A stretch of 64,000 nucleotides of DNA from Osedax frankpressi (lineage: Eukaryota; Annelida; Polychaeta; Sabellida; Siboglinidae), in assembly GCA_964035775.1 (NCBI GenBank), contig OZ038314.1, positions 36,058,095 to 36,122,094 on the forward strand, given 5' to 3'. The first letter of the stretch is position 1. Every line of letters begins with the position of its first letter. The translations under genes were made by a program, and so were the position numbers. The notes beneath the pieces were generated by a model. The model did not search any database. It was not told the origin of the DNA and was given only the letters and a program-made list of their open reading frames with translations. Positions 50,938 through 63,832 of the stretch are shown here, in pieces.

Positions 50938-51100
50938 CGTGTATATATAACGTATATAACGTTATTAATAATATGTGTTTAATAATATATATTATATTAC
51001 CACAGAGTATCCTGGTATTAAAGCACTATTGGTGAAGAGATGTGATTTATCACTACATCTTTGTTTAAAATATTGCTTCAAGAACGCTATGAAACATTGA
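49792..51100 (+). CDS. 7-cysteine small secreted protein, paralogue B
   Basis: Three exons: 49792-49806 (15 nt, MFIIQ, donor CAG|gtaatg), 50271-50394 (acceptor ctccatag, donor AAGTG|gttagt) and 51006-51100 (acceptor accacag). Phases are 0 and 1. The 77-residue product starts with a good signal peptide, MFIIQVSVVFLLIVGSLVEP, then MNIDFKFCQDSC, DYTKCISVKC, and from exon 3 EYPGIKALLVKRC, DLSLHLCLKYC and a short basic tail to TGA. The cysteine pattern is C-x3-C-x6-C-x4-C-x14-C-x6-C-x3-C. Paralogue A matches in spacing, in the NI(E/D)FK lead-in and in the phase-1 intron placement. Seven cysteines leave one unpaired, which could allow a dimer. Acceptor 51006 is chosen because the alternative AG two bases on gives an early stop. 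Function unknown. Confidence 0.78.
49840..50945. repeat. (TA)n runs in the introns of paralogue B
   Basis: Near-pure TA tracts at about 49840-49900 (intron 1), 50514-50570 and 50897-50935 (intron 2). The sequence between them is AT-rich intron plus exon 2. Confidence 0.9.
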
Positions 51101-52338
51101 AAATTGCGCATACAAGTATAGATATTTATATATATAAAGAATCATTAAAATCTATTTGATGATTTAATTATTTAATATTTTTATAAATGTTATTAATTAC
51201 ACTTATTATTACATTATTTATTACAAATTGATAACATATGCTATGAATGTATCTAATATTATATAAATACATATTACAATTAATTATAAATTAAAATATG
51301 GAGCGTTTTTATCACAAGAAAGATTTTATAACAATTTTAACTATTATTTAATTGTATACTTCACTTAAATTAGGTTAAAGTAAACATAACTCATTTTTTA
51401 CAATGCATTCATATATAAAATAATATATATTTAAAGTATATATACATATATATATTAAGAATGTATATATACATACTTTAATAAATGATTCTCAAATTAA
51501 TGGAAATTAATTTTTTTTAAATTCTGCTACTCTATGGAATTATTTTCCAAATATTTATTGTAACTATTTACTTACCAAACTAATATATTTTGCTATTGTT
51601 GGATAACTAGAAGGCTGTTTGCTAGAATCAACATTATAAATAGCACATGACATAAATAGTTCAAGGGGATGTTTACTTACAATGTAGTATTCATATGTAT
51701 TACTTACAAACTAGTATGCATATGATAATAGCAAAGGATATTTCTTGTAATAATAGTATTTTCTAAATTATTACAATAACAATTTAAAGAATCTGTTAAC
51801 TCACTAGATCAAATATTCTTTATTATTTTATTACAATAATACACCATAATACATATACAATGAAATCATAAAAACTATAAATATATTTCTATTTTGCATT
51901 ATGTTATTATTTACTTTTAAACAATTAAAAAAAGATGTATTTTAAAATATCCATGTTAATTTTCTAATTACAAATTATGAAAGTATCTATCAAAATGAGA
52001 AAATCAAGATATATTTGTTAATAAAATATGAAATTTAAAGATTACATTTTTTTATTTAAAATTTATTATACTAATATAATAAAATAATATAATAAAATAA
52101 ATAAACTAATATAATAATACCCATCGATTTTATTAATCCAGAATATTTAAGATTTCTCTTATAAATAAAAAATCCATGATAGGTTACATAAGTAAATAAA
52201 ATGCAATGAGAGTATAGTAAGGACTATACAAATGACTTTCTCCATCTTAACACATACATTTGATATCGATAACATAATATTGATAATAATAATACTTTCA
52301 TTCTATTTCCTTGGATCACAATTCCTCTTGATTTGGGA
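51101..52338. other. AT-rich intergenic between convergent genes
   Basis: Holds the 3' ends of the plus-strand 7-Cys gene and the minus-strand SR/Q-rich gene. AATAAA-type signals are frequent by composition alone, so none is assigned. Confidence 0.45.
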
Positions 52339-55300
52339 CTAAGACTCCGTTTCAATCTTCACTGGATCCTCGATGATGTTAGTCATTTCCACTATATCCT
52401 CTTTGCATACAGACGTCGCGCTCGGCGTGCCAAGACTTTGTTGGCCCGAGGAGAGAGGTGTCGCATCCGCTGGGGTCAGTGGGGTCAGATCGTCCAGAGG
52501 AGGCATTGTAGGGCTTGCCATAGGTGCTATTTGATCAGGTTGTAGCTGTTGCTGTCGCGTTAACAAACTTTGCTAAAATAGTAAAGGATTATTGTTAACA
52601 GATTAGTTTCAATAAATTCATTTATATTATAAATATTCTCATCTAGACAATTTTAAGGGTTTTCCTCACATATAAATTGTATACTATTTAAATAGTATAT
52701 TTTTTAATGTTTAGTTTATTAGCAATTATGAACCTCTTCCAGAACAAGTACTCTCAAAATAGATTCAAATTAATCAATTATAAACCTTGTTATTATACCA
52801 AATTAAGTGAAATATAAATTGTTAATAATAATAAATGTGTATAATATTTCTCGGAATAATTATTTTCATTCATTACTGTTGTTACAAATAAATCAGTTTG
52901 TTCAATTTATGAATTAATATAATACTTTTTTTGTGTATAGAACAATAATTTATGTATTGATAAAATAACTCAGTTAATAATAAAAACACAAAATATTATA
53001 TAGTAGAATAAAGTAGATTGCTATTTATTATTATTATATATAAAATACTCTATGAATAAAGGATTATAAATCGGTAAATTAATTTTTTTTTTGCAATATT
53101 AAAAATATAAAACATAATTAAATCTCCTTATAAAATTTATATAGATCCATGAATTGATGAATTTTAAGAGTTCTGGATTAATATTACTTTATATTACTAA
53201 ATGTATTATCATTATTATTCATATAGTATTATATATTATTGAAATAATTGAGCCTAAAAACTCTACAAGAAGTCGCAAATAAGCAGATGAAGATAAGTTA
53301 CCTGGTGAATAGCTTGCATTTGTCTGTGCTGTAAGGCCATGTAACGTTGTGAAGCAGCAGCAGCTGCCGCAACGACTTGGTGTTGCTGTTGTTGTTGTTG
53401 TTGCTGTTGTTGGGCTAGTAGCAGAGCGGGAGACTGCGCCTGCAGGAAGCCTTGGGCTCGGGGAATGGGTAATTGGCCCAACATGATGGTCTGCAACTGT
53501 GCCAATTGAGTTTGCTGTTGTCTTTGCATGTGCTGCGTGTGAAGGCATAATTGACATTATACAAAATGATTGAAATTATTAGACGCCAACGAAAAATGAA
53601 ACAAAAATGAAAATACAGTAAAACAAATGTTTTGAAATAGAATGAACTTTTTCAGGTGAATTTCTTACACTCGCATATAAATATAACTAAGAGATAACGT
53701 CAAAGATAAACAAATACGTAAATAAAAATGATAATATATATAGAAATTAACATATCGATACATACGCTTACAATTTGTTGTGTTTGACTGTGATCGGAAC
53801 ATTGATTCTATAGTTAATAAATACAATTAGGAGGATTCAATAATAGATATTAAATTAGATTCAAACTTCAAGCAATAGAAGTGCGATTTAAAGAGTAATT
53901 AGTGACTAACAAAGGCAATGACTTGTTGTTGTTGAGCGGCTGCGTGTTGTTGTTGATGCTGTTGCAGAGCCAGAGCTCTTTGTTGCTGTTGGTAGGCTAA
54001 CATCTGTTGGTTCTGAGCATGTACTGCCATTTGGATTTGCCTTTGCATAGATAATTGGGCGTTTTGAGCATTTACTCGCTGCAGTTCCAACATCGCATTT
54101 TCCTGACATCTTTGCTGCTTAAAGAGTGGATAGAAGATTGTAGAAATACAATTCGAGTGAGAAGCAAAACTCGCATAATTCATTGAACAATCAACGATAT
54201 GATGGAACCTTGGCAAGTAAATCTGCTTCGGTGACGAGCTTAATTTGACCTTCGTGTTCGGAGAGGTCGATTAGAGGGTCGACATCGACATCGCCGTCTT
54301 CAGCTGCACAAAGAATATTGTAAATGGCGAAAATGAAATGAACTAAAACAATAAATGAAATCAACACAAGATTACAAACTAGGATTCTGTTGTTGCTGTT
54401 GATCTACGATCCGAGACTGAATATGTTGTTTGGATTGTTCTACGAGAGCTTTGTAATGTTCCATTTCATCTGCATTAGTGACCGCGAACTCGGCTGTCTG
54501 TAATCGATACACGTTATACACACATTAATACAGATCTAGTATTGATATAAATCCAATAGGAAGAGGTATCTACAAATTAAGTCGAGTATTTCATTCTAAT
54601 AACTAGAAAACTTACGGGGTTACTATGAACAGTGGGTTTGGGTACTCGAGTACTTGTAAAAACCAAAGGTTCATCGGGTCCAATAGCTTGAAAAGGAAGT
54701 CCTGTAGCGTCATCATTCAAAGGTCCAATAAATGATTCGGATGAATCTGCAGGCTGAAATATCAAATTACAATTTATATTATCAGATTTTATTATTATTA
54801 GAAGTACCTCATTTACAAACATATGCTTAATACCTTATCTTTTGGTACAGGAATCTCAACCAATTCCCTTTTCTTCCTAGACTGTAACGGCTCGAAGGGT
54901 TTAATCACAATTGGAGCCTTAACCGCCCTGGAAACTAATTGAACTGGTTTTGGTGAACGCGAGAAAGATCTCGACCTGCTAAAAGATCTACTTCTTGAAT
55001 GGGTTCGAGACCTAGATCGGCTCCTAAAAAATGTGTACAATCCGTTATTTACAAAACCTTTATAATATTCAACTAAATCAAATGAGAAGAAAGTGAAGCA
55101 GTTGAAACCGACCTCGAATAACTAGAACTAAAGGATCTCCTGTGAGATCTACTATTGTAGCGATTGCGGCGTTCTCGGGATCTGCGACGAGTGGACCGCC
55201 GAGGTGAGTACCGAGAATGTCTGTATTCGGTGCCCCTGGTGGAGCGGCCCCGTCGAGAGTACGAGGGAGACCTCGACCGCGAGTACCCGTCCGAAGAGTA

Positions 55301-58300
55301 GCTGGAGTACGAGTACGAGCGGGACCGCGATCTCGAGTAGGAGCGCGAGTACGACCGAGGACTGCGTATGGGCGGGGGTAGGGGGCGCCGTTACGGAAAG
55401 TAGCGAAGGGGCGGGGCGTGTGGCGCGCGATTACACGGCGGGGAAAAACACAAACGAGCGTGGAGAGAGACGCGTAGACACGATTACGAAGTACTTACCG
55501 TGGGTGGTGCCACCCGCTATTAGGAGGTTAGTAGAGTAAGCGAGGATTCACGCACCACTCGCTCGACCACTCACAGATGCAGAGGCGTACGGTCGCGTGT
55601 GTATTTATAAATCATAATACAATTGGGTTGAGTGTATATAAAAGCAGAGTAATATAGTAATGAAAACCTAGACGACATCAAATAAATTGCCAATATAATA
55701 ATCAAATAATAATGGTTCGATAGTGGTAGTAGTAGTAGTAGTAGTAGTAATAGTGTTATTATTATAAACTAAATACAAAGCAATGCCTTACCAAATTGTA
55801 ATTTTCCTATAGACTAAAATGTAATGATTAAGATATGGTTATGAAATGTATTGGAAATCATATTTGATAAATTATTAGATAACGAAATTAAGAATATGTA
55901 AAACAAAAATATTGGAGAAAACATTAAATTAGAGCATAAATACAAATTTAAACTTTAAATGTTCATTATTTATGGATTTTCAACTCGGCAATACAAATAT
56001 CTAACCTTCTTGATTTCTCACTATATGGAGACATGGATTTTTTTTTAACTTCCACAGTTTTTTTCACTTCTGCAGATTTTCCATCCGAAACATGAGATTG
56101 TGAAACTGTGGTTAATTCAATGCCATCATTGTCTTCATCTTCAGAACTAGTACTCCATTTGTTGCTAACACCTACAAGAAACAATAATTTAATCACAAGA
56201 GGATTCCTAGTAATATAATATCTTTAAAACAACCATTTTTTTTAAATATGTGATATAATATGTAATATTATCATATCTTTAATCTAGAACTAAACATTCA
56301 ATTTTCTTTATTATTTAATATTGTTTACATAATATTTATTAAACTATTGTTATGAAAATAAGATAAACTAACAAAGTGTTGGTTGGATTGCTTTGTAGAG
56401 GATAGGATTTTTAGTTTTTTTAAGTTTTTCATCAATCTGTTTTTGTTCAGCTTCACTAAAATCATTTATCACGAGTGAATCTTTGATTTCCGATTCTCTT
56501 TCATCCGAGGAATGTTTACGGTACATTCTATCTGTCTCTTTATCATCATCTAGTAGAGGCATTCTGACTGCTTTAATAATAGGTTTGTCATCATCTCGGC
56601 TTTCGATGTCAGAATCGATAGGATCATCTTCAAAGTTAAGCTCTACTTTAGCTTTTGTAGGTTTGGAATCATTCTTTTCATCAACTTTATGTGATTTCTT
56701 TGTCTTCTTTTTTGATTTTTTCTTCTTATCGGAATGACTCGATTTACGCTTTTTACTACGTTTGTTCTTTTCCGACTTATAAAGTTTACCGTCGATGTCA
56801 AACTGCAGTGGATTTACGCTATAGGTAATGGGAGGGCCAGCCGTTGTGGCCTGTATCATCATGGACGGCCAAGAAAGAAGTTTGTCTCCATTGCATGGCT
56901 TAACTAATTGTTCATCAAACACGGTGGTGTTAGGGGCGTGTCTCATACGAATAGGAGGGGCCAGAGCTACTTTTCTATGGAATGCCGCAATATCTATAAT
57001 CTGTCTCGATGAATTGACTTGAGTCTTTTCTGGGCTCAGTCGGATCGAAAGAGATTTAACCACGGTAGTTTGGGCTGAGGAACTTTCCACCCTTACAGAG
57101 CGAGTTTCCTTATACGGTATTGTGGGCTAAAAAAATGTAAATAAAAATAAAGTTCATTTATATAACTCATGCATAGGTAATTAATAATAATATCAATTAA
57201 TAATATATATAATATTTTGCTATAAAATGTATAAATTAACTAGTAGTGATTATCATTATAATATAAATAATAACCATATTGTTTTATTATAATATAAAAT
57301 GTTATTATTTTACAAATAATGATATATGTATATTACTAATCTATTGTATTCTTTAATTACTAATTATCTATGATCTCTATTATTAAGATACAATTAAGTT
57401 TATAACTTAACATATTATCGAGTATAAAGTTCACAAAAAAATTAGAATTGCGATATAAAATCGCGATTTTATAAATGGCATATATGCGTTTTACTATAGA
57501 AAAATTGTCATTAAATTTCACAATTTTGTCAAATTTAAATATATAATCGCTTGTGTACATTTATTCCTTCAATGTTTATCTTAAAATTAATAGATATATA
57601 TACAGAATTAATCTAATCTAATAAACAAGTAAGGTATATCATGTATATGAGAGATAAGGTATCAGTTTATAAAACTCACCTTAAATGTATTAGCAAATGC
57701 AGCATTTGGTTGAATCCAACTTTTCTTTTTGAAATTAAATGCTACATGATTACCATCTGTATATTAGGAAATAATATATCACATTAATCTTACTTAAGTA
57801 AACTTATAAAATATTATTAGTAAATTATTAGTAAATAAATGCACTTTATAAGATTGGTATCTTAAATGCAATTCAATTTCACTGTATTATACTGATTACA
57901 ACTACTATGAGCATTGATTGTATATTAAATAACAATGGTATATCAATGGTAAATATTTTCAAATACCTATTTGACATTGAAATGGAGCCATTAAATCTAA
58001 TAGTAATAACATATATACAGTATTTAAAATATGTGAAATATTAATGTGCATAAATTTTAAATATTAATAGTTTATATATACACACTATTATTAGTACATA
58101 CTTTATATAAATAATTGTTATATATATATATGAAATACTTATTCAAATATTAAGGTCCTTTAATTGTAATATTTTTAATATATATATCATATAATAAAGT
58201 TTCATTATATATAAGAAATAGCATAATATTGAGAATAATTAATCAATACATATTCACAAACTGTATATTATCATGATACACAGACACAATAATCATTAAT

Positions 58301-58762
58301 TAGCTGGAGGTGGATAATGCAGTATAACAAGAAGGACTGGTCAATAATTGATGTTATAATCAATAAAGGTCCAATTGATTACATAATATGCATATTACAT
58401 AATAATACATGTGTTATATAATATTATTACTATACAATGAATTCATATATACAACATTTAGAATAACTATTATTAGTATTATATTATTATGTATTAATAT
58501 TGTAACATTTGAATGTAAAATGATTATTGATGAGATTTGTAGTCTAATAGTCTAATCTATATAAATTGTATATACAGTAGTTTATAATACATATTCAAAC
58601 ATGAATTCAAAATGATATTTGATACAATTGAGTATAATATAGAATATTTGGTTATTTATATATGACTATGTATTTTGATATAGTTATATAATCTAGTATA
58701 ATATAATCTATATAGTAAATAGATGTTATATTACATAAAATGCATTATATATATTTAAATAT

Positions 58763-58819
<57 letters not shown>

Positions 58820-61427
58820 TAACATATAGATAACATATGATGTGTTGAAATGGCTACAAAGTAAACAAGATTATCACAATAAACAGAAATAAATGTCAAA
58901 CCTGCTTCTTCTATAGATCCAGTTTCACTGCGATTATCAGCGTATTGAGACGGGCTGACGCCTGGAGGGTGTTCCGGTGGGGTGGGCGGAATTGGCATGG
59001 GGTAACGAGCCTCCAGGACACTAATTCTATACGAAGACGAATCCGATTCGCTGGCGTCGCGACGCGAGTGTTTATTGCGGTGGCGGTGTCGATGTTTGTG
59101 GCGTACTTGTTTTAGCTCGGGAGATTTAGCGGCTCGACCCGGCGATTGTTCCACTTTTCGTGTAATCGGCTGTTGGGCTTGACCGCAGCCGCTGCCGCCA
59201 CTGCTGTTGCTGTTGCTCTCGGATGCCGAATATTCGGCAACCAAGGAAGAGTTGTAGGGTTTTTTTCTGCGGGGGAAATCAATACATATTACGAATACGG
59301 TTTATGCGGAGAGAACGGAGAAATGGTGCGCGATACATGAAATAAAGCTGTTTGCGTAAATAAAACTTACTCGGTATTTTCTTTCGATGATTTATTTGGT
59401 TTTCCATTTTTCAAACCTAAAAAAATAAATGATTCTTAATAATATATTTGTTCACAATTTGCAAGATAATGTGTAAATATTCATTTGTCAAAAAACTGGA
59501 AATTTATAGTTGTGTCGATGCTTTTAACAAATAAAAGGAGACTTTACGATTGAATCTTCGAAACCTAAAACAATCTTCTCTGTGCCATAAAGCCAATGTG
59601 AATGCAATTATAGGTTAACGTAGGTGGGCGGTATCGTGGTAGTAGGTTTATAATCGAAATAGGCGTGGAAAAGGCAATCAGCTTAGAGAACACCAAAACT
59701 CCCTGCTACTGATTACGCTGTTTTAATAAGCTTCGAACAAGTGGTACTCGGGCGTGCAGTCTCAACACCGTAGGGTTAATGATACAAATTACAAAAATTA
59801 GTCTCACAATTTAAATAAATATCAAATACTTGCATATATACCTGGTGCTGCGCCTAAATCGGTGGGTAAATGTCAGTAACATGTAGATAAGGAGATACGT
59901 TTAGGGAAACAATATGGTCATCGAACAATAGATAAATAATAAACGGTCATGCAGAGCAAAAATCATAACCCTGCGACCTCACCTTTCCTGAAACTCTTGA
60001 AAATCGGATTAGTGGTACGACATTGAGATAGGGAGGCGTTTAATTGGAAACGTTGTTGATTGCAGAGCAAGACGGAAAACAGATCACAACATCAAATACA
60101 AATGATTTTCAAATAGCATCATACCCAAGAGCACAATCTTATTTGAACTAATAAATCTACACCTACAGCCTACCATGCAAAACGGATAAAAGTCTCAGAT
60201 ATTGATATATTTTCATTTAAATAATTATTTCGTATAAAGTCAATTTAGTTATATTATAATAATAGTTAATATATAAAGAACATCCTGCCAACGAAATACG
60301 GTTACCTGCAGCTGGTAATATCTGTAAATAATTTGCGGATGAGAGAGTTTGTTACATTCAGTTTCATCGAAATGAAAGACGATTACAAATTCTATACATA
60401 AAGTAAAGAAAAATTGATAATCCAGCATATTGAAAAGCGAGAAACATTAAATTGAAATTTTCCAGAATTTTATTATTTTATTGATTTTTTAAATTAAAAA
60501 AATTTCATTGTAAATATTCTAGAAAATTTCTACTTAATTTAATGAAGACCTTAACCCTATTCAATTCCAATATGTTGCTGATTAGGATACTACAATGATT
60601 AGTGGGAAGATTGACAAAACGCAAATTGAAAACGCAAACATGTCTACTTTATAGAGTGGATAATGAATATAGCGATGTGTATAACGACCGTGCAGTAATA
60701 AAGAGCTGGCTTGCAGTGTGCATGGAAATATATTTAAGGGTGCATACTATCGAAATCATAATAATAATCGGCTCAGAGATAGAGATAAAGAGAGGTAGTC
60801 GAGTGGTCCATGTGTGTTTTGCACACGAGAGAAAACCACGAGACACCATTATGATTAGTGAGAGCGAACTGACGTTGGATACATAGATATATATATTTTG
60901 GCGTAATATATATGTATATATCAAACTGTTGATGAGGCTTGTCCATAAGGACATGGCTACACTTTAGAACACTTACGTTAATATTGTCGACTTGTACCTG
61001 AATTAGCATTAACTTTATATAACCAAACATAAAAAGGTACACTATAAATTGCTAATTTTATGAAGTTAATTTTCAATCTAAACTTAATTAAATGCATTGG
61101 GATCTATGCATTTAAAGGAGGAACAGAAATTAAATGGACAAATTAATTTATTTGATTACTCTATTATTAATAAAATACTTACCAATTATTCGTGGAGAAA
61201 ATGAATATTTCCCATCTTTATATACTATCGACATATCACCGTCAGATCCAGAAGATTTCTATTATATAAATTATAAATATATAGAAATTTATTATTCTAA
61301 ATAAATACTATACTAATATAATGTATGATATATTTACTATAATAACCTTCATCTTTTGAAAAAGAACTGGATCTTTAGCTTTTAGAGCCTCATACTCCAA
61401 TGCCATATTACTTAAATATATTGGCAT
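52339..61427 (-). CDS. Lys-, Arg/Ser- and Gln-rich nuclear protein, GPATCH8/ZNF804-like C-terminal region
   Basis: Fifteen exons keep frame throughout: 61427-61347, 61258-61183, 59416-59371, 59266-58902, 57756-57680, 57126-56373, 56171-56006, 55361-55113, 55023-54834, 54753-54616, 54497-54380, 54303-54209, 54114-53911, 53532-53302, 52572-52339. The product is about 1,007 residues (one more Gln if acceptor 54117 is used). It starts MPIYLSNMALEYEALKAKDP. A conserved-looking block, LLSWPSMMIQATTAGPPITY then SVNPLQFDI, at about 298-326, matches the WPSE...SISYSCNPL.FDF block I recall from GPATCH8 and ZNF804A. A Lys-rich stretch (330-365), acidic Ser region, Arg/Ser repeats (about 521-640), a TNADEMEHYKALVEQSKQHI block (about 720-740; GPATCH8 has EEMEKYSKLQQAAQQHIQQ) and Gln-rich segments (750-935) follow. 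RS and Lys-rich parts point to nuclear speckles or RNA processing. No G-patch or C2H2 finger is seen in the window. The gene model is firm; the family call is moderate. Confidence 0.85.
55362..56005. other. CpG-rich intron flank in the SR/Q-rich gene
   Basis: The part next to exon 8 (about 55362-55580) is GC- and CpG-rich against an AT-rich background. It may hold an internal promoter or splicing enhancers. It also has a short (TAG)n run at about 55727-55750. Confidence 0.45.
55499..55516 (-). other. Candidate 18-nt microexon in the SR/Q-rich gene
   Basis: Acceptor cctcctaatag and donor CACG|gtaagt bound 18 nt between exons 7 and 8. It is phase-compatible (2 to 2) and would insert GWHHPR at the start of the Arg/Ser region. 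Confidence 0.5.
58767..58816. repeat. (TA)n run in an intron of the SR/Q-rich gene
   Basis: About 50 bp of pure TA in the 1.1-kb intron between exons 4 and 5, which otherwise shows no feature. Confidence 0.95.
59842..59853 (-). other. Candidate 12-nt microexon in the SR/Q-rich gene
   Basis: Acceptor accgatttag and donor CCAG|gtatat bound GCGCAGCACCAG. It is phase 1 to 1, so it would insert AAPG between exon 2 (..RIIG) and exon 3 (LKNGKPN) in frame. Confidence 0.45.
60306..60321 (-). other. Candidate 16-nt microexon in the SR/Q-rich gene
   Basis: Acceptor aattatttacag and donor TGCAG|gtaacc bound 16 nt encoding ILPAAG. Its phases are 0 to 1, the same as exon 2 (76 nt). It fits as an alternative to exon 2, not in addition to it; using both shifts the frame to an early stop. 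Confidence 0.4.
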
Positions 61428-62969
61428 AGAAATTAAATCAAGAAATATTCAAAGGTTAATATCATTAATTGATTTATTTGGTTGATAAAATATGAAGACA
61501 ATTAATATATTCTCTATAATAGTATATTAATAAATGTATTCTTCGCAATAATAAAATACACATACCTTAATCCTTTGATTTATATATTTATTATACTAAA
61601 TTATAGATAGAATAATTTAATAAAATCTATTCAATTTAAAAAAAAATTATACGATATTATATTCAAACGTAAATATAATATGATCAACCAATGATAAATA
61701 TGTATATATGAGTATATATATATAAATAAACAAATATTTTAAAAAGAAATACCAAATATATTATTTATAATATATACAATAAGTATAATATATTATTAAA
61801 ATGATTAACAAACGATATGTGACATATTATGTATAATATTATATTGTAATTGGAAAATTTATATTGTCTATTTAATATAATATTAACTAATACATAGCTT
61901 GAATATTTTATTAGTTACATATAATTATATATATGATCTTAATGCATCATTAAGTTACTGGTATATAACATATAAATACCTATATTGGTGATTAATGAAG
62001 GTTATCAAAAATATACTAATTAATAAATTAGTATTCTAGAGATAAACAATTTTGTTTGTTTCTGGGTAAAAAAGAAATACTTTTATATTCTATCCATTAA
62101 AATAAAATTTAAATCTATTGAAAATATTAAAATACCATACCAATTTATTACATTTATGAATATCAATTTATTATTATAATTAAAGATTGATAGGTTAAAT
62201 ATAATTGTTATAAATAAAATAATTTACAAACTATAATAATTAATTGAAAATAATATATCAAATAAATAATAATATGCTAACTAATGATAAACACCATCAT
62301 AGTTAATTAAATATATTTATTTATTTTATCAATATCAAATAACAAATAATTACGACAAACGATATTCAATAACATAGAATTTAAAAAAAAAATGCATAGT
62401 AACGTCATGTAAGTTGTACTATGTGTATCGAGGTATTATGAAGGTCATAATATACATAGTAGATATTTTATCATTGATCAATATTAATCGAAGTTGAAAA
62501 AATTAATGATTAACAAATAATGCACATTAGTAAAATGAGGATCAACTTTCAATACAAAATAGTATAGTAGACACGATTAATGTTAAATGGTAATTACCTT
62601 GGTAATCTTAGAGATTAGCGTGAATAGAAGTAATGTAATAATGGGATGAAATGTTGATCACAGATATTAATTCTTTTTCAATGATAATATAAAATAATTA
62701 GTTTTTCTAGTATTAAATATTACATGTACAATACAATAAAAATGTAACAGTTTATTTTATAATTCTCATAAAGGGTATTTATACGGTTATCCATTATCAT
62801 TTTTAGATAGAACTATCCCGAGTTATACTTACTCGATTGTTGACGTAAACTTGATCACATAAAAATTATTCAAAAAAAGTGATATTTGAGTTAAAAAGTT
62901 TTAAAATAAAATTGTTTAATCAACTCGTAGCGTTATAAACAACTATTCTAGGATGCCAATATTGACGTC
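61428..62969. promoter_or_regulatory. Divergent intergenic region, probable shared promoter area
   Basis: 1.5 kb separate the two start codons, which point away from each other. A donor-like TTAAG|gtatgt (minus) ends near 61566 and could close a 5' UTR exon of the SR/Q-rich gene. The last few tens of bases before 62970 turn GC-richer, with a gacgtca (CRE-like) at 62963-62969 next to the first ATG. No other coding exon is visible, and no G-patch or zinc-finger exon was found here. Confidence 0.4.
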
Positions 62970-63697
62970 ATGCGTCCATACCGCTATCGCAGGGGACGTA
63001 TGGAAGAACTACTCGAAGCTAGCGCTTCTCCGGTGGCTTCGTTAGATTCCCGATCTCGCCGTCGACGCCCCGAACTCACGAGCGTCGGCAAAACTTTAAT
63101 TGGCGTTTTCGCCGCTGGTTTCGTCGGCGTCGGCGCCCTCGCGCTACCTTTTCTCCTGCCGGCCGCCAGGCGTCACTGCCTACCGTACGTGCCGGCCACC
63201 GGCGAACAGGTCGAGAACGTACGCCGCCTATTGGCGAGAGGCGGCGAAGCCGCTAAACTGCGACCTCTCGTCGACCTGGGTAGTGGAGACGGTCGTATCG
63301 TTCGTGTCGTTTCGCTGTCAAATACCATTCACCTTGTCAATGACGTCTCTACGTATATACTAATCTAGGATAGCTAGCTAGAATACGATCCACAATATTC
63401 TAGATTTATTGTAAATATATGCAGATATATTCCGTTGTATTATTATGTTAACGAAATCATAATAGGGAGTTTTTTTTTCTAAAATAATACATTTTGAATT
63501 GTTTATAAAAAATCTTTAAAAAAATTTAATTTTTTTTTAAAAACTAGGAACTCGTTTTCTAGGTAATTGAATGTTCAAAAGTCGGCTACACTCGTTGCAT
63601 GGGTGTCGAGTTAAATCCTTGGCTGGTGTTGTTCTCGAGGTATAATGCATGGAAGTATAAACAACCTGTTCATTTCAGAACACAAGACTTGTGGAAG
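62970..63697 (+). CDS. ATPSCKMT: FAM173-family mitochondrial protein-lysine methyltransferase, 5' part
   Basis: Two exons, 62970-63299 and 63563-63697, join in phase 0 (donor CGTATC|gttcgt, acceptor ttttctag; second donor TGGAAG|gtaggg). The gene runs past the window. From the first ATG the protein has an Arg-rich head, a membrane or mitochondrial-targeting segment at about 43-65 (GVFAAGFVGVGALALPFLL), CLPYVPATGEQVEN at 70-83, the SAM-binding motif LVDLGSGDGRI at 100-110, then MGVELNPWLVLFSRYNAW and HFRTQDLWK. Human FAM173B/ATPSCKMT has the same blocks in the same order (LPFVPAT..QIENV, VDIGSGDGRIV, YELNPWLVWYSRYRAW, DLWK). The family methylates mitochondrial proteins: ATP synthase subunit c, or the ADP/ATP carrier for the ANTKMT paralogue. 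I cannot separate the two from this part. The ATG at 63000 (MEELLEAS) is an alternative start. The gttcgt donor is weak, but it is the only one that restores the family sequence. Confidence 0.88.
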
Positions 63698-63719
63698 GTA
63701 GGGAGCAGCCAGATGAGTA

Positions 63720-63832
63720 TTGATATGATATGATATGAATATGATATGAATATGATATCATATGATATGATATGTATTGATGATATGATATCATATCATA
63801 TGATACGATATGATATGAATTGATATGATATG
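63720..63832. repeat. (GATAT)n-type microsatellite in intron 2
   Basis: Repeats of gatat with gaatat, gatatcat and gatac variants; partly palindromic (gatatcatatcatatgat). It begins about 20 bp after the exon 2 donor of the methyltransferase gene. Confidence 0.9.

Noticed and set aside
52333-59340. Plus-strand open frames opposite the SR/Q-rich exons
   Set aside because: These are antisense shadows of exons whose minus-strand splice sites and phases all agree.
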